This document shows positions 17,696-25,952 of a DNA stretch of 64,000 bases, in pieces. Under the pieces are notes generated by a model that was given only the letters and a program-made list of their open reading frames with translations, ran no database searches and had not been told where the DNA came from. Origin of the DNA: Chlorobiota bacterium (GTDB lineage Bacteria; Bacteroidota; Ignavibacteria; OLB7); NCBI GenBank assembly GCA_016710285.1, contig JADJXR010000001.1, positions 3,040,501 to 3,104,500 of the forward strand, in the 5' to 3' direction. The translations under genes and the position numbers were made by a program. Positions within the stretch are counted from its first letter, which is position 1; every line of letters starts with the position of its first letter.

Positions 17696-17995
17696 TGCTT
17701 TGTTTTGCCACGGCGATTGTAGTATAATTGCCCACAGTCATTAACCCTGGTCTTCCTGCGAAGAGCCATGTTGCCCGTGGCACGGGCAACGGCAGCAATC
17801 GCGGAAGAATGGTACGACCAGCAAGGGGAGTGACCGCGCATGAACCGTTCGGCAGGGGGATGAACCCTTGCTGGCACGGAGGAAAAGGAGCCTAAGCGAT
17901 TTCAACCAGATCTTCAGATTCAGGGCCGGGGAACCGAGGCGGGGGCAACAGATTTTCAGCACTTTCATACACCGTTCAACCCGCCATTGGGGACG
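17696..17995 (+). ncRNA. Structured leader or small RNA candidate upstream of zapA
   Basis: This 300-base gap holds a promoter-like pair (TTGTTT at 17700-17705, 17-base spacer, TATAAT at 17723-17728). A long imperfect hairpin follows from about 17745 to 17825. Its outer stem pairs CTGGTC (17747-17752) with GACCAG (17816-17821). The middle stem pairs CTTCCTGCGA (17752-17761) with TCGCGGAAG, with one bulge. The apex is the inverted repeat at 17770-17790 (arms GTTGCCCGTG and CACGGGCAAC around one G). No T-run follows, so it might be the 5' leader of zapA. A purine-rich GGAGGAAAAGGAG at about 17879 has no start codon near it. Confidence 0.3.
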
Positions 17996-18277
17996 ATGCA
18001 GACCATTACTGTTCAGATACATGGCTCGGAATACAAATTGCGTGGCGACGACACCACGCGTATTCAAGAAGCCGCCGGGATAATAAACGAGCAGATGCGA
18101 TTCATCTCCAGCAAGGCACCCACACAGCCGCCGGCGACAATCGCTGTGCTGGCGGCGTTGAACACTGCCGAGTTGTTGATTGGCGAGCAGGAACGCTCGC
18201 GGACCGAACTGCAGGACTGCGCCCGCCGATTGGACGGGATGGCAGCTTCCATCCATGAATTGCTGGAGATGGAATAA
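17996..18277 (+). CDS. zapA: Cell division protein ZapA
   Basis: A 93-residue ZapA. The globular head starts MQTITVQIHGSEYKLRGDD and the C-terminal half is a helical, coiled-coil tail (TRIQEAAGIINEQMRFISSK; LAALNTAELLIGEQERSRTE). ZapA tetramers bundle FtsZ filaments at the division site. The ATG at 17996 is preferred over a TTG three codons upstream. It is in the same orientation as pheT, the coiled-coil gene and rny, an order common in the FCB group. Confidence 0.9.
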   Translation: MQTITVQIHGSEYKLRGDDTTRIQEAAGIINEQMRFISSKAPTQPPATIAVLAALNTAELLIGEQERSRTELQDCARRLDGMAASIHELLEME

Positions 18278-18403
18278 CCCCAGCGCAGGCGCGCTGCTGG
18301 TTGAAATCATTGCTTGGCCACAAGCAACCGTGGGGAACCTTGCAACCGTTGCCGGTTGTGCCGTTCGTTCCACTTTTTCTTTGACATCGAACGTCGCGAA
18401 CAA

Positions 18404-18671
18404 TGCCCGCACTGCTCATTGTGCAAAATCGCAATACATGAACCTATAGTTGCGACTATGGGCGATTGGCTCAACACGTCAATCACAGGCCTCGTTTTCT
18501 GCATCAGCAGAAAAATCTTCCCGCGTTCACTGCGGGGGGATCGGTGGAAGTGAGCGATGTGGTGGCAGTCACCCACCGTGTTCTTGTTGGGTTCTACCTT
18601 TGCCTGCAAGCAACGCCCTTGTGGTTTTCACAGGGGTCACGCCTTTGCACGATGAGCAGGCGGCACTTTTT
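18404..18671 (+). ncRNA. Candidate structured RNA between zapA and rny
   Basis: The zapA-rny gap is 572 bases. TGCCCGCACTGCTCA (18404-18418) can pair with TGAGCAGGCGGCA (18653-18665) with two small bulges, closing a domain of about 260 bases. Inside are several hairpins: CCTATAG/CTATGGG nested in AATCG/CGATT; TTTTCTGC-ATCA-GCAGAAAA (18495-18514); CCCGC/GCGGG (18520-18536); and CCCTTGTG/CACAGGGG (18616-18636). T5 at 18667-18671 follows the closing stem. GCCTGC (18602-18607) can instead pair with GCAGGC (18656-18661), an exclusive alternative. Either a 6S-type RNA, which follows zapA in several bacteria, or a leader controlling rny. I did not recognise a family signature. Confidence 0.35.
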
Positions 18672-18849
18672 CCCGTTCGTGTCCCTTTCCCTTTGCCACA
18701 CCGAACCTCTCACGCCGGTCTCCGATCTCTCACATTTTCCCCTCTATTGCTCTTCTGCCTTGCGCCGGGGGCTGCGCATGGTTCTGGCATTGGCCGCGAC
18801 CCTTGCGCAGTAATTATCACATTCCATTTTTTCAGTGGGGGTTCCAAGT

Positions 18850-20484
18850 ATGGAAACATCAACCCTTCTCATAGTCCTGGCCGCCTCGATTCTTGGTTTC
18901 GCGTTATCCTACTTCTTCGCAACCAAATCAACGAAGCAACAACTGGCCAACGCCGAGGAACGCGCCCAGGAGATTATCAGCGACGCGCAGCAAAAAGCCG
19001 AAATCCTAAAACAAGAAAAACTGCTGGAAGCCAAAGACGACCTTAGCAAAAAACGGCGGCAACTTGAAGAAGACCACAACCGGCGCAAGGAAAAGCTGCA
19101 AGGGATTGAAAAACAAATCAAAACGCGAGAGGAGAACATCGAGAAAAACCTCTCCAAAAAATTAGAAATCGCCACCCGACGGGAGAAGGAACTGCTGGTT
19201 CAGCAGAAGGAGATGGAGAAGAAAGTGGCGCAAGTGGAAGAACAACGCAAGGCCACCGAGCTTCAGAAAAAGCAGATTGACAACGCCAAAACAACCATCG
19301 AACAGCAGAAAAAAGTTGTTGATACGTTGGTTGAGGAGCAGAATCACCGCTTGGAGCGAATCAGCGGAATGTCCAAAGAGGATGCCCGCAAGTTCCTGAT
19401 GGAAAACATGGTCAGCGAGGCCAAGCTGGCCTGCGCCCAACAGGTGAAAGAAATCCGCGACCAAGCAAAGCTGGAGGCCCGCCGCGAAGCGCAACGCGTG
19501 ATTGTTCAAGCAATCCAACGGACCGCATCCGACCACTCGGTGGAGACTACCGTCTCGGTGGTGAACTTGGCCAGCGAGGATATGAAAGGGCGGATTATCG
19601 GGCGCGAAGGGCGGAATATCCGTGCGTTCGAGGCCGCAACCGGTGTGGATGTTATCGTGGATGATACCCCCGAAGCGGTCATCATCTCCGGCTTCGACCC
19701 CTTCCGCCGCGAGGTTGCCCGCATCGCGCTGGAACGCTTGATGCACGATGGCCGCATCCACCCCTCACGCATCGAGGAGATTGTGGACAAAGTTCGGAAG
19801 GAGTTGGAGGAGGATATCATCCGCACCGGGAACAACACCTTGCTGGAGCTTGGAATCGGCAACGTCCATGCCGAAATCGTGAAGCTGATTGGCAAGATGA
19901 AATACCGCTCCAGCTACGGCCAGAACGTCCTAAGCCACTCGATCGAGGTCTCCTACCTGTGCGGAATCATGGCTCGCGAGCTTGGGCTGGATGCCAACCT
20001 TGCCCGCCGCGCCGGGCTGATGCACGACATGGGGAAATGCGTGGATCGGAACATCGAGGGGCCGCACGCGCTGTTGGGGTTCGAGATCGCCAAGCGGTAC
20101 AAGGGGCATCCAATCGTCTGCAACGCCATTGGTGCCCACCACGAAGACATCGAGATGGAAACGCCGATTGCGGTGATTGTCCAGGCTGCCGACGCAATCT
20201 CCGGCGCGCGCCCGGGCGCACGCCGCGAATCGCTGGAGGCCTACGTGAAGCGGCTTGAGACGTTGGAAACCTTGGCCCGCTCCTTCGAGGGGGTTGCGAA
20301 AACCTACGCCATCCAAGCCGGGCGGGAGGTTCGGGTGATGGTGGAGCCGGAACGCGTGGACGACCTGATTGCCGACCAACTTGCCCACAACATCGCCGAA
20401 AAAATTCAACAAGAGATGGAGTATCCCGGGCAAATTAAGGTGACGGTGATTCGGGAGCGGCGGTCGGTTGGATATGCCAAATAA
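18850..20484 (+). CDS. rny: Ribonuclease Y
   Basis: A 544-residue membrane-anchored endoribonuclease that starts mRNA turnover in many bacteria lacking RNase E-led decay. It has an N-terminal transmembrane helix (LLIVLAASILGFALSYFFAT), a long coiled coil (about residues 25-190), a KH domain (MKGRIIGREGRNIRAFEAAT) and an HD domain (HSIEVSYLCGIMARELG, RRAGLMHDMGKCVD, GAHHEDIEMETP). The ATG at 18850 is chosen because GGGGG lies eight bases upstream; a GTG five codons earlier also fits. A strong bidirectional terminator follows. Confidence 0.96.
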   Translation: METSTLLIVLAASILGFALSYFFATKSTKQQLANAEERAQEIISDAQQKAEILKQEKLLEAKDDLSKKRRQLEEDHNRRKEKLQGIEKQIKTREENIEKNLSKKLEIATRREKELLVQQKEMEKKVAQVEEQRKATELQKKQIDNAKTTIEQQKKVVDTLVEEQNHRLERISGMSKEDARKFLMENMVSEAKLACAQQVKEIRDQAKLEARREAQRVIVQAIQRTASDHSVETTVSVVNLASEDMKGRIIGREGRNIRAFEAATGVDVIVDDTPEAVIISGFDPFRREVARIALERLMHDGRIHPSRIEEIVDKVRKELEEDIIRTGNNTLLELGIGNVHAEIVKLIGKMKYRSSYGQNVLSHSIEVSYLCGIMARELGLDANLARRAGLMHDMGKCVDRNIEGPHALLGFEIAKRYKGHPIVCNAIGAHHEDIEMETPIAVIVQAADAISGARPGARRESLEAYVKRLETLETLARSFEGVAKTYAIQAGREVRVMVEPERVDDLIADQLAHNIAEKIQQEMEYPGQIKVTVIRERRSVGYAK

Positions 20485-20512
20485 CTGCCCCACGGCAGCA
20501 TCGGTACAAAAC

Positions 20513-20565
20513 AAACGGGCGACCATTTCGCAAGAATGGTCGCCCGTTTCGGTAGTTGCTTTTTT
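20513..20565. terminator. Bidirectional terminator after rny
   Basis: A 15-bp perfect stem (AAACGGGCGACCATT at 20513-20527, complement at 20535-20549) with a seven-base loop, then TTTTTT at 20560-20565. Upstream on the other strand the arm is flanked by a T-rich GTTTTG, so it can stop both rny and the convergent gene that ends at 20582. Confidence 0.85.
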
Positions 20566-20581
20566 ATGAGACTGTTGGGGA

Positions 20582-21049
20582 TTACTTCGAGACAGTCAGG
20601 CGGCGTGTCAGCGTTCCCAGCGATGTTTGAAGCCGGTAGAAATACGCTCCCGACGGAAGATCAATCGCGGAAAAATCGTACTCGTAGATTCCCCCTTCCT
20701 GGCGTTCGTCCACCAACACCCGGATTGGCGTTCCCAGCAACGTGTAGATTGTCAGCTTCACGTTGGTTTCAACCGGGATGCCGTAGCGGATCATGGTTGT
20801 TGGATTGAAGGGGTTGGGGAAATTCTGGTCCAGAAACAGACGCTCCGGCACTGGCGATTCGCCACGGATATCCACCCCGGTAAGAAGGAATCGGGAAAAA
20901 ATAGATTCGAAAGGAATGGAGTTGGGGGCTTGCCCGGGAACCACGTTGCGCGCCGCTTCCGCAGCGAACAACCCTTGTGACCCCAGCAGCATCGCGCCAA
21001 GCAATGCCGATTGAAGAAGCGAGCGAAAGGAAGTACGTTGTCTGTTCAT
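20582..21049 (-). CDS. Small secreted protein consisting mainly of a T9SS sorting domain
   Basis: A 155-residue protein. A signal peptide (LLQSALLGAMLLGSQGLFAA) is followed by only about 35 linker residues. A complete type A sorting domain comes next (FPNPFNPTTMIRYGIP; KLTIYTLLGTPIRVLVD; LPSGAYFYRLQT). Having a sorting domain with almost no cargo is unusual. It may be a remnant of a larger protein, an anchor peptide, or a dedicated small surface protein. The gene is isolated, with a terminator at its 3' end. Confidence 0.7.
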   Translation of the reverse strand: MNRQRTSFRSLLQSALLGAMLLGSQGLFAAEAARNVVPGQAPNSIPFESIFSRFLLTGVDIRGESPVPERLFLDQNFPNPFNPTTMIRYGIPVETNVKLTIYTLLGTPIRVLVDERQEGGIYEYDFSAIDLPSGAYFYRLQTSLGTLTRRLTVSK

Positions 21050-21209
21050 ACCGTCACCTGTAGCAAGAATTGTGCCTGTGAAGTTCCCTCAGTAAAGTGT
21101 TTTCCTGACGATGTGCGCGTTGAGACTGGCACACCACAAAAATGTTTCATAGGCTGCGATGCTGGGGGAAGAAAAGCCTTTCTCTGTTGCCTGGGCTCTG
21201 TTGCCTGGG

Positions 21210-21728
21210 CTAGCCCAGTGCATCCAGCATTCGATCCAGTTCCTCAATCGTGATATTCTCGTAGTAATCTTCGTTAATCGCCACCATTGGCGCGCCGCCG
21301 CAGGCCCCCATGCACTCCACTTCCTCCAAGGAGAATTTGCCGTCGGCGGTGCGCTGGTTATGGCCAATCCCGTACTTGCTGGAAACGTGTTGATAGACCG
21401 CCTCGCCGCCGCGCAGCATACAGCTTACGTTGGTGCACACCTGCACGTGGTATCGCCCCATCGGCTTCTTGAAGTACATGGTGTAGAAGGAAGCCACACC
21501 ATAAACGTGGGAGTAGGGGAGGTTCATAACCTCGGCCACGTGTTTCATCACCCCAACCGAAAGCCAGCCCCATTTTTTTTGCGCCATCCACAAAACGGGC
21601 ATAATGGCCGATTTTGGGCTGGGGTACAATCCTTTCAACTGCTCCACTTTTGCAAGCTCTTCCGGTGAGAACTCGATTGGCCCTTCAATTTCCTGAAGTG
21701 GTTCAGCCGCTGCCGACAAATCAATCAT
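21210..21728 (-). CDS. nuoE: NADH-quinone oxidoreductase subunit E (24-kDa, [2Fe-2S])
   Basis: A 172-residue protein matching the NuoE/thioredoxin-like [2Fe-2S] ferredoxin family. The N-terminal helical part is SAIMPVLWMAQKKWGWLS. The four cluster cysteines are in VCTNVSCML (C-x4-C) and VECMGACGGAP (C-x3-C). It transfers electrons from NADH within complex I or in related NADH dehydrogenases and hydrogenases. No other nuo gene is adjacent, so the partner NuoF/G must lie elsewhere. The upstream gap to guaB is 282 bases with divergent promoters. Confidence 0.93.
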   Translation of the reverse strand: MIDLSAAAEPLQEIEGPIEFSPEELAKVEQLKGLYPSPKSAIMPVLWMAQKKWGWLSVGVMKHVAEVMNLPYSHVYGVASFYTMYFKKPMGRYHVQVCTNVSCMLRGGEAVYQHVSSKYGIGHNQRTADGKFSLEEVECMGACGGAPMVAINEDYYENITIEELDRMLDALG

Positions 21729-22010
21729 GGTGTGCTTCGGTTAAAAAAGGAGGATATCCGTGTTGAATCTGTTCGCTGGGAACTGCGTTGGGCAAAAGTA
21801 CAAATTCCCCTGTATCTGTGCACCCGTTCCCGGGCGTCACGGTTCGGGAAATCGTTCCGCATCGTTTCCGCAACACGTAACAGCCTTATGCGAGCACCCA
21901 GTTACCCCCTTGTTCCCTTGCACGGCCACCGTGAACTTGGGTAAGTTTGCCAAACGTTCCCGCTCGTTACCCCGCTTCCTGCGGGGGGCGGCTTCACACT
22001 TCGACAGACC

Positions 22011-23474
22011 ATGGACACTACGAAGATCGTCGGCGAAGGCCTTACCTACGATGATGTTTTGCTCATCCCACAGTACAGCGAGGTTCTCCCAAGAGAAACG
22101 AACCTCACCACCCGTTTGTCACGTGGCATCACGCTTCATATCCCCTTGATCTCCGCCGCAATGGATACCGTTACCGAGTCGGCAATGGCTATCGCGCTGG
22201 CACGCGAAGGGGGGATTGGCATCATCCACAAAAACATGACGGTGGAGCAACAGGCCGAGCAGGTCCAACGGGTGAAACGCTCCGAAAGCGGAATGATCCT
22301 GGACCCGATCACCCTGGGCCTGAACAGCCGCGTTGGCGAAGCCCTTCACCTGATGCGGAAATACTCCATCAGCGGCGTTCCAATCATTGACGACAACGGG
22401 CTGCTGGTTGGCATTGTCACCAACCGCGACCTTCGGTTCCAGCCGGAGCAGAACCTTCCGATCACCGAGGTGATGACCAGCGAAAATCTTATCACCGCCC
22501 CGCTGGGAACAACCCTTGAAGGTGCCGAAGCAATCCTGCAAAAACATGGCATCGAAAAATTGCCAGTGGTGGATTCCGACGGGCGGCTGCACGGGCTGAT
22601 AACCTTCAAGGACATCCGCAAAAAACGCCAACACCCCAACGCCGCAAAGGATGACCATGGCCGCCTTCGGGTGGGGGCCGCCGTTGGGATTGCCGCCAAC
22701 ACCCTGGAACGGGTGCAGGCATTATGCCGCGCAGGGGTGGATGTTGTGGTGGTTGACACCGCCCACGGCCATTCCCGAGGGGTGATCCAGATGGTGCGGG
22801 AAGTGAAAAATGCCTTCCCAGAACTGCAGGTGATTGCCGGAAATATCGCCACCGCCCAAGCCGCACAATCGCTTGCCGAGGCCGGGGTGGATGGGATGAA
22901 AGTTGGGATCGGGCCGGGGAGCATCTGCACCACACGCGTGGTTGCTGGCGTTGGCGTGCCGCAGCTTACGGCGGTGATGGAGGTTGCCAGCGTTGCCGCG
23001 CGCCACGGAATCCCGATCATTGCCGATGGCGGAATCCGCCAAACCGGCGACATCGCCAAAGCCATTGCTGCCGGTGCCGATACCGTGATGTTGGGAAGCC
23101 TGCTTGCCGGTGCCGACGAAGCTCCAGGGGAGAAAATCCTTCTGGATGGACGCTCTTACAAGGTCTATCGCGGGATGGGGTCCATGGGGGCAATGGCCGA
23201 TGGCTCCGCCGACCGTTATTTCCAAGATGTTGAGGATGGCCTGCAGAAGCTGGTCCCCGAAGGGATTGAGGGCCGCGTTCCATCCAAAGGTCCATTGTCC
23301 GACATCGCCTTCCAGATGGTGGGGGGGCTTCGGGCAGCAATGGGGTATTGCGGCTGCGGCACCATCCCCGAGATGCAGCAGCGTGCCCAGTTCGTCCGGA
23401 TGACCTCGGCCGGATTGCGCGAATCCCACCCCCACGATGTGACGATCACAAAAGAATCACCAAACTACATGTAA
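22011..23474 (+). CDS. guaB: IMP dehydrogenase
   Basis: A 487-residue protein of standard length. It oxidises IMP to XMP with NAD+, the rate-limiting step of GMP synthesis. The (beta/alpha)8 barrel is split by two CBS domains (about residues 95-205: LHLMRKYSISGVPIIDDNG and AEAILQKHGIEKLPVVDSDG). The catalytic cysteine lies in GIGPGSICTTRVVAGVG near residue 305. The flap carries KVYRGMGSMGAM. The start ATGGACACTACG at 22011 is in a good family position. No purine riboswitch was recognised upstream. Confidence 0.97.
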   Translation: MDTTKIVGEGLTYDDVLLIPQYSEVLPRETNLTTRLSRGITLHIPLISAAMDTVTESAMAIALAREGGIGIIHKNMTVEQQAEQVQRVKRSESGMILDPITLGLNSRVGEALHLMRKYSISGVPIIDDNGLLVGIVTNRDLRFQPEQNLPITEVMTSENLITAPLGTTLEGAEAILQKHGIEKLPVVDSDGRLHGLITFKDIRKKRQHPNAAKDDHGRLRVGAAVGIAANTLERVQALCRAGVDVVVVDTAHGHSRGVIQMVREVKNAFPELQVIAGNIATAQAAQSLAEAGVDGMKVGIGPGSICTTRVVAGVGVPQLTAVMEVASVAARHGIPIIADGGIRQTGDIAKAIAAGADTVMLGSLLAGADEAPGEKILLDGRSYKVYRGMGSMGAMADGSADRYFQDVEDGLQKLVPEGIEGRVPSKGPLSDIAFQMVGGLRAAMGYCGCGTIPEMQQRAQFVRMTSAGLRESHPHDVTITKESPNYM

Positions 23475-23532
23475 GCCGCCGCTGCCTTGCGGGGCAATCC
23501 GCACGCGGGGCAACACCCACACCGACGCACGA

Positions 23533-24837
23533 ATGAAGCAATTGCTGGTTATCGCCTACTACTTCCCTCCAATGGGGTTAAGCGGAGTGCAGCGGACGCT
23601 GAAATTCGTGAAGTATCTGCCAGAGTTCGGCTGGCAACCAACCGTGCTGACCGTTCAGCCGCACGCCTACTTCGCCTTCGACGACACACTGCTGCAGGAA
23701 CTGGAAGGGAAAGAAATCCCAATCTGGAGGGTTGCGCCGGCGGGGATTTTCTCCCTGTTCAAAGGGCGAAAAACCGTTCCGCTGAAGAACGAAGGTGGGC
23801 GCAAGATGCTGAACCGTATCAGCCAAGCCGTCTTCATCCCCGACAACAAAACCGGGTGGGGGAAGCAGGCCTTCCGGGAATTGAAACGCCGCGATCTTGG
23901 CCAATTCAACGCCCTGTTTGCAACGGCCCCGCCGTTCACAAGCCACCTGCTGGGCGGCAAGCTGCGCCACCGCTACGGCATCCCGCTGGTGCTGGATTAC
24001 CGCGACGCTTGGTTGGAGTTCCCCTACCATTATTACTGGACCGGCTGGCACCGGAAGAAGCATCAAGCGTTGGAGCAGAAATCGCTTGCCGCCGCCGACG
24101 CTGTGGTGGTCACCAGCAGCCATATCCGCCGGTTGTTGCTGCAACGCTATCCCGAGCTTCAGTTGGGCAACCGCCTTTCGGTGCTGACGCAGGGGTATGA
24201 TCCCGAAGATTTCCAACAGATGTCGGCTTTGCCGGAATCCGCGCCGCAGCCGCTGGACCCGGCAAAAACTCACTTTGTTTATACAGGAATTTTTTACGAG
24301 GATCGCGACCCCAAGCAGCTGTTCCGGGTGCTGGCTCAGATAAAGGCGCAGCATCCAAGCATCTACCCAACGCTGGCGTTCCACATGGTGGGATATGTGC
24401 AGCAAGAATATCGGGCAATGGCCCAGGCGATGGGGGTGGATGGATGCTTCCATTACCACGGGTATGTTGAACACCGCGAGTCCATCGCCTGGATACAGCG
24501 TGCCGATGTCGTCTGGTTCAACATTGGTGCGCGGTCGCAAGGCTTCCAGACGGTTTCCCCGGGGAAGGCGTTCGAGTATCTGGGAAGCCGCAAACCGATC
24601 CTTGCGGTGCTGCCGGAGAACGACATCCGCACCATTCTTGAAGGCTTCCATCACGCCGTGATCGTGAACCCCGACGACGACGACGCGCTGCGGCAAGCAA
24701 TCCTCCGGCTGGCCAAGCAGAAACAAGCATCGCAACTTCCGATTGCCGATGCCGCCGCCGTTGCCCGGTTCGACCGCCGAAGGCTGACCGGCGAACTGGC
24801 GAACATTCTGGACCGAATCTCAACAACAACATCATAA
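23533..24837 (+). CDS. Glycosyltransferase of the GT4/GT-B type
   Basis: A 434-residue GT-B protein. The acceptor-side domain starts YYFPPMGLSGVQRTLKF and includes NALFATAPPFTSHLL and LVLDYRDAWLEFPYHYY. The donor-side domain has HFVYTGIFYEDRDPKQLF and SPGKAFEYLGSRKPILAVL, the sugar-nucleotide binding region with the E-x-L-G-S motif. Such enzymes build polysaccharide or lipid-linked glycans. A paralogue with the same blocks lies 2.4 kb downstream, with an M24 peptidase between. Donor and acceptor cannot be deduced. Confidence 0.8.
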   Translation: MKQLLVIAYYFPPMGLSGVQRTLKFVKYLPEFGWQPTVLTVQPHAYFAFDDTLLQELEGKEIPIWRVAPAGIFSLFKGRKTVPLKNEGGRKMLNRISQAVFIPDNKTGWGKQAFRELKRRDLGQFNALFATAPPFTSHLLGGKLRHRYGIPLVLDYRDAWLEFPYHYYWTGWHRKKHQALEQKSLAAADAVVVTSSHIRRLLLQRYPELQLGNRLSVLTQGYDPEDFQQMSALPESAPQPLDPAKTHFVYTGIFYEDRDPKQLFRVLAQIKAQHPSIYPTLAFHMVGYVQQEYRAMAQAMGVDGCFHYHGYVEHRESIAWIQRADVVWFNIGARSQGFQTVSPGKAFEYLGSRKPILAVLPENDIRTILEGFHHAVIVNPDDDDALRQAILRLAKQKQASQLPIADAAAVARFDRRRLTGELANILDRISTTTS

Positions 24838-24848
24838 CCATTGCAAGC

Positions 24849-25922
24849 ATGAACAACCACCGCCTTGCGCTGCTTCGCGCCAGCATGAAAAAGCAAAACC
24901 TGGATGGATTGCTGGTGACCCACCTTCCCCACATCCGCTACATCAGCGGTTTCTCCGGAAGCTCCGGGCAGTTGCTGCTTACCCGGCGTGCGGCGTGGTT
25001 CATCACCGATTTCCGCTACCAGGAGCAAGCCGCTGCCGAGCTTCGCCCCGATTTCAAAACGATCATCACCAGCACCCCGCACGAGACGATTGCCGAGAAG
25101 AAGCTGATCCGCGAAGGGATGAAGATCGGGTTCCAAGACAGCTACACGACGGTTGCGGCGTTGGCCGCGCTCCGCAAAAAATTCCGCAAGGTGAAGTTTG
25201 CCCCCACCGGCGCGATGGTGACCAAAACATCCATGGTGAAAACCCCCGATGAAGTTGCCGCAATCCGCACCGCTGCCGACATTGCTGCGCGAGTCTATCA
25301 GGAAATCCTTGGAATCGTCAAGCCTGGAATGCGGGAAAACGAGGTGGCGATGGAGATCAGCTACTTGGGGAAAAAGTTCGGTTCGCAGGGGGACGCATTC
25401 GACATCATCGTGGCATCGGGCCCGCGTGGCGCGTTGCCGCATGGCCGCGCCAGCACCAAAAAAATCAAGTCGGGTGAGTTGGTGACGCTCGATTTTGGCT
25501 GCATCCACAACGGGTTCAACAGCGACATGACCCGCACCTTCGCCGTCGGGAAGCCGTCGCCGCTGGCGCGGAAGATTTACGACATCGTGCTGAACGCCGA
25601 ACAATCCGGCGTGAACGCCGCCCGCGCCGGAATGACCGGGAAAGAGCTGGACGACGTCTGCCGCAACCTGATTACCGAAGCCGGCTACGGCGACAAGTTC
25701 GGCCACTCGACTGGGCATGGGTTGGGGATCGAGGTCCATGAGCAACCTGGTGTCAGCTTCCGCTCCGAAAAACAGATATTGCCGGAAGGGGCAGTGGTGA
25801 CGATCGAGCCAGGGATCTATCTCCCCGATCAATTAGGGGTCCGCATCGAAGACGACGTGCTGCTAACCGCAACCGGCTGCACGGTCCTGACCTCCTCACC
25901 ACGCGAACTGATTATCGTCTAA
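24849..25922 (+). CDS. M24 aminopeptidase (Xaa-Pro aminopeptidase type)
   Basis: A 357-residue protein with a creatinase-like N-terminal domain (LLVTHLPHIRYISGFSGSSG) and a pita-bread metallopeptidase domain. The five metal ligands are visible: Asp in LDFGCIHNGFNSDMTRTF (two), His in GHSTGHGLGIEVHEQP, Glu in VVTIEPGIYLP and Glu in GVRIEDDVLL. It cleaves an N-terminal residue before proline in peptides, in the cytoplasm. The start is 11 bases after the glycosyltransferase stop, so both are likely in one operon. It may be PepQ or PepP; the short length favours the PepQ-like group. Confidence 0.88.
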   Translation: MNNHRLALLRASMKKQNLDGLLVTHLPHIRYISGFSGSSGQLLLTRRAAWFITDFRYQEQAAAELRPDFKTIITSTPHETIAEKKLIREGMKIGFQDSYTTVAALAALRKKFRKVKFAPTGAMVTKTSMVKTPDEVAAIRTAADIAARVYQEILGIVKPGMRENEVAMEISYLGKKFGSQGDAFDIIVASGPRGALPHGRASTKKIKSGELVTLDFGCIHNGFNSDMTRTFAVGKPSPLARKIYDIVLNAEQSGVNAARAGMTGKELDDVCRNLITEAGYGDKFGHSTGHGLGIEVHEQPGVSFRSEKQILPEGAVVTIEPGIYLPDQLGVRIEDDVLLTATGCTVLTSSPRELIIV

Positions 25923-25952
25923 AAAAAAATAATTGGGATTGCCCAGACACGA

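Noticed and set aside
17745..17825. SRP RNA.
   Set aside because: It is a long hairpin, but the conserved GGAAG/AGCAG apical loops of the SRP family are missing.
21729..22010. Purine or ykkC-type riboswitch upstream of guaB.
   Set aside because: No conserved aptamer core was recognised in this gap.
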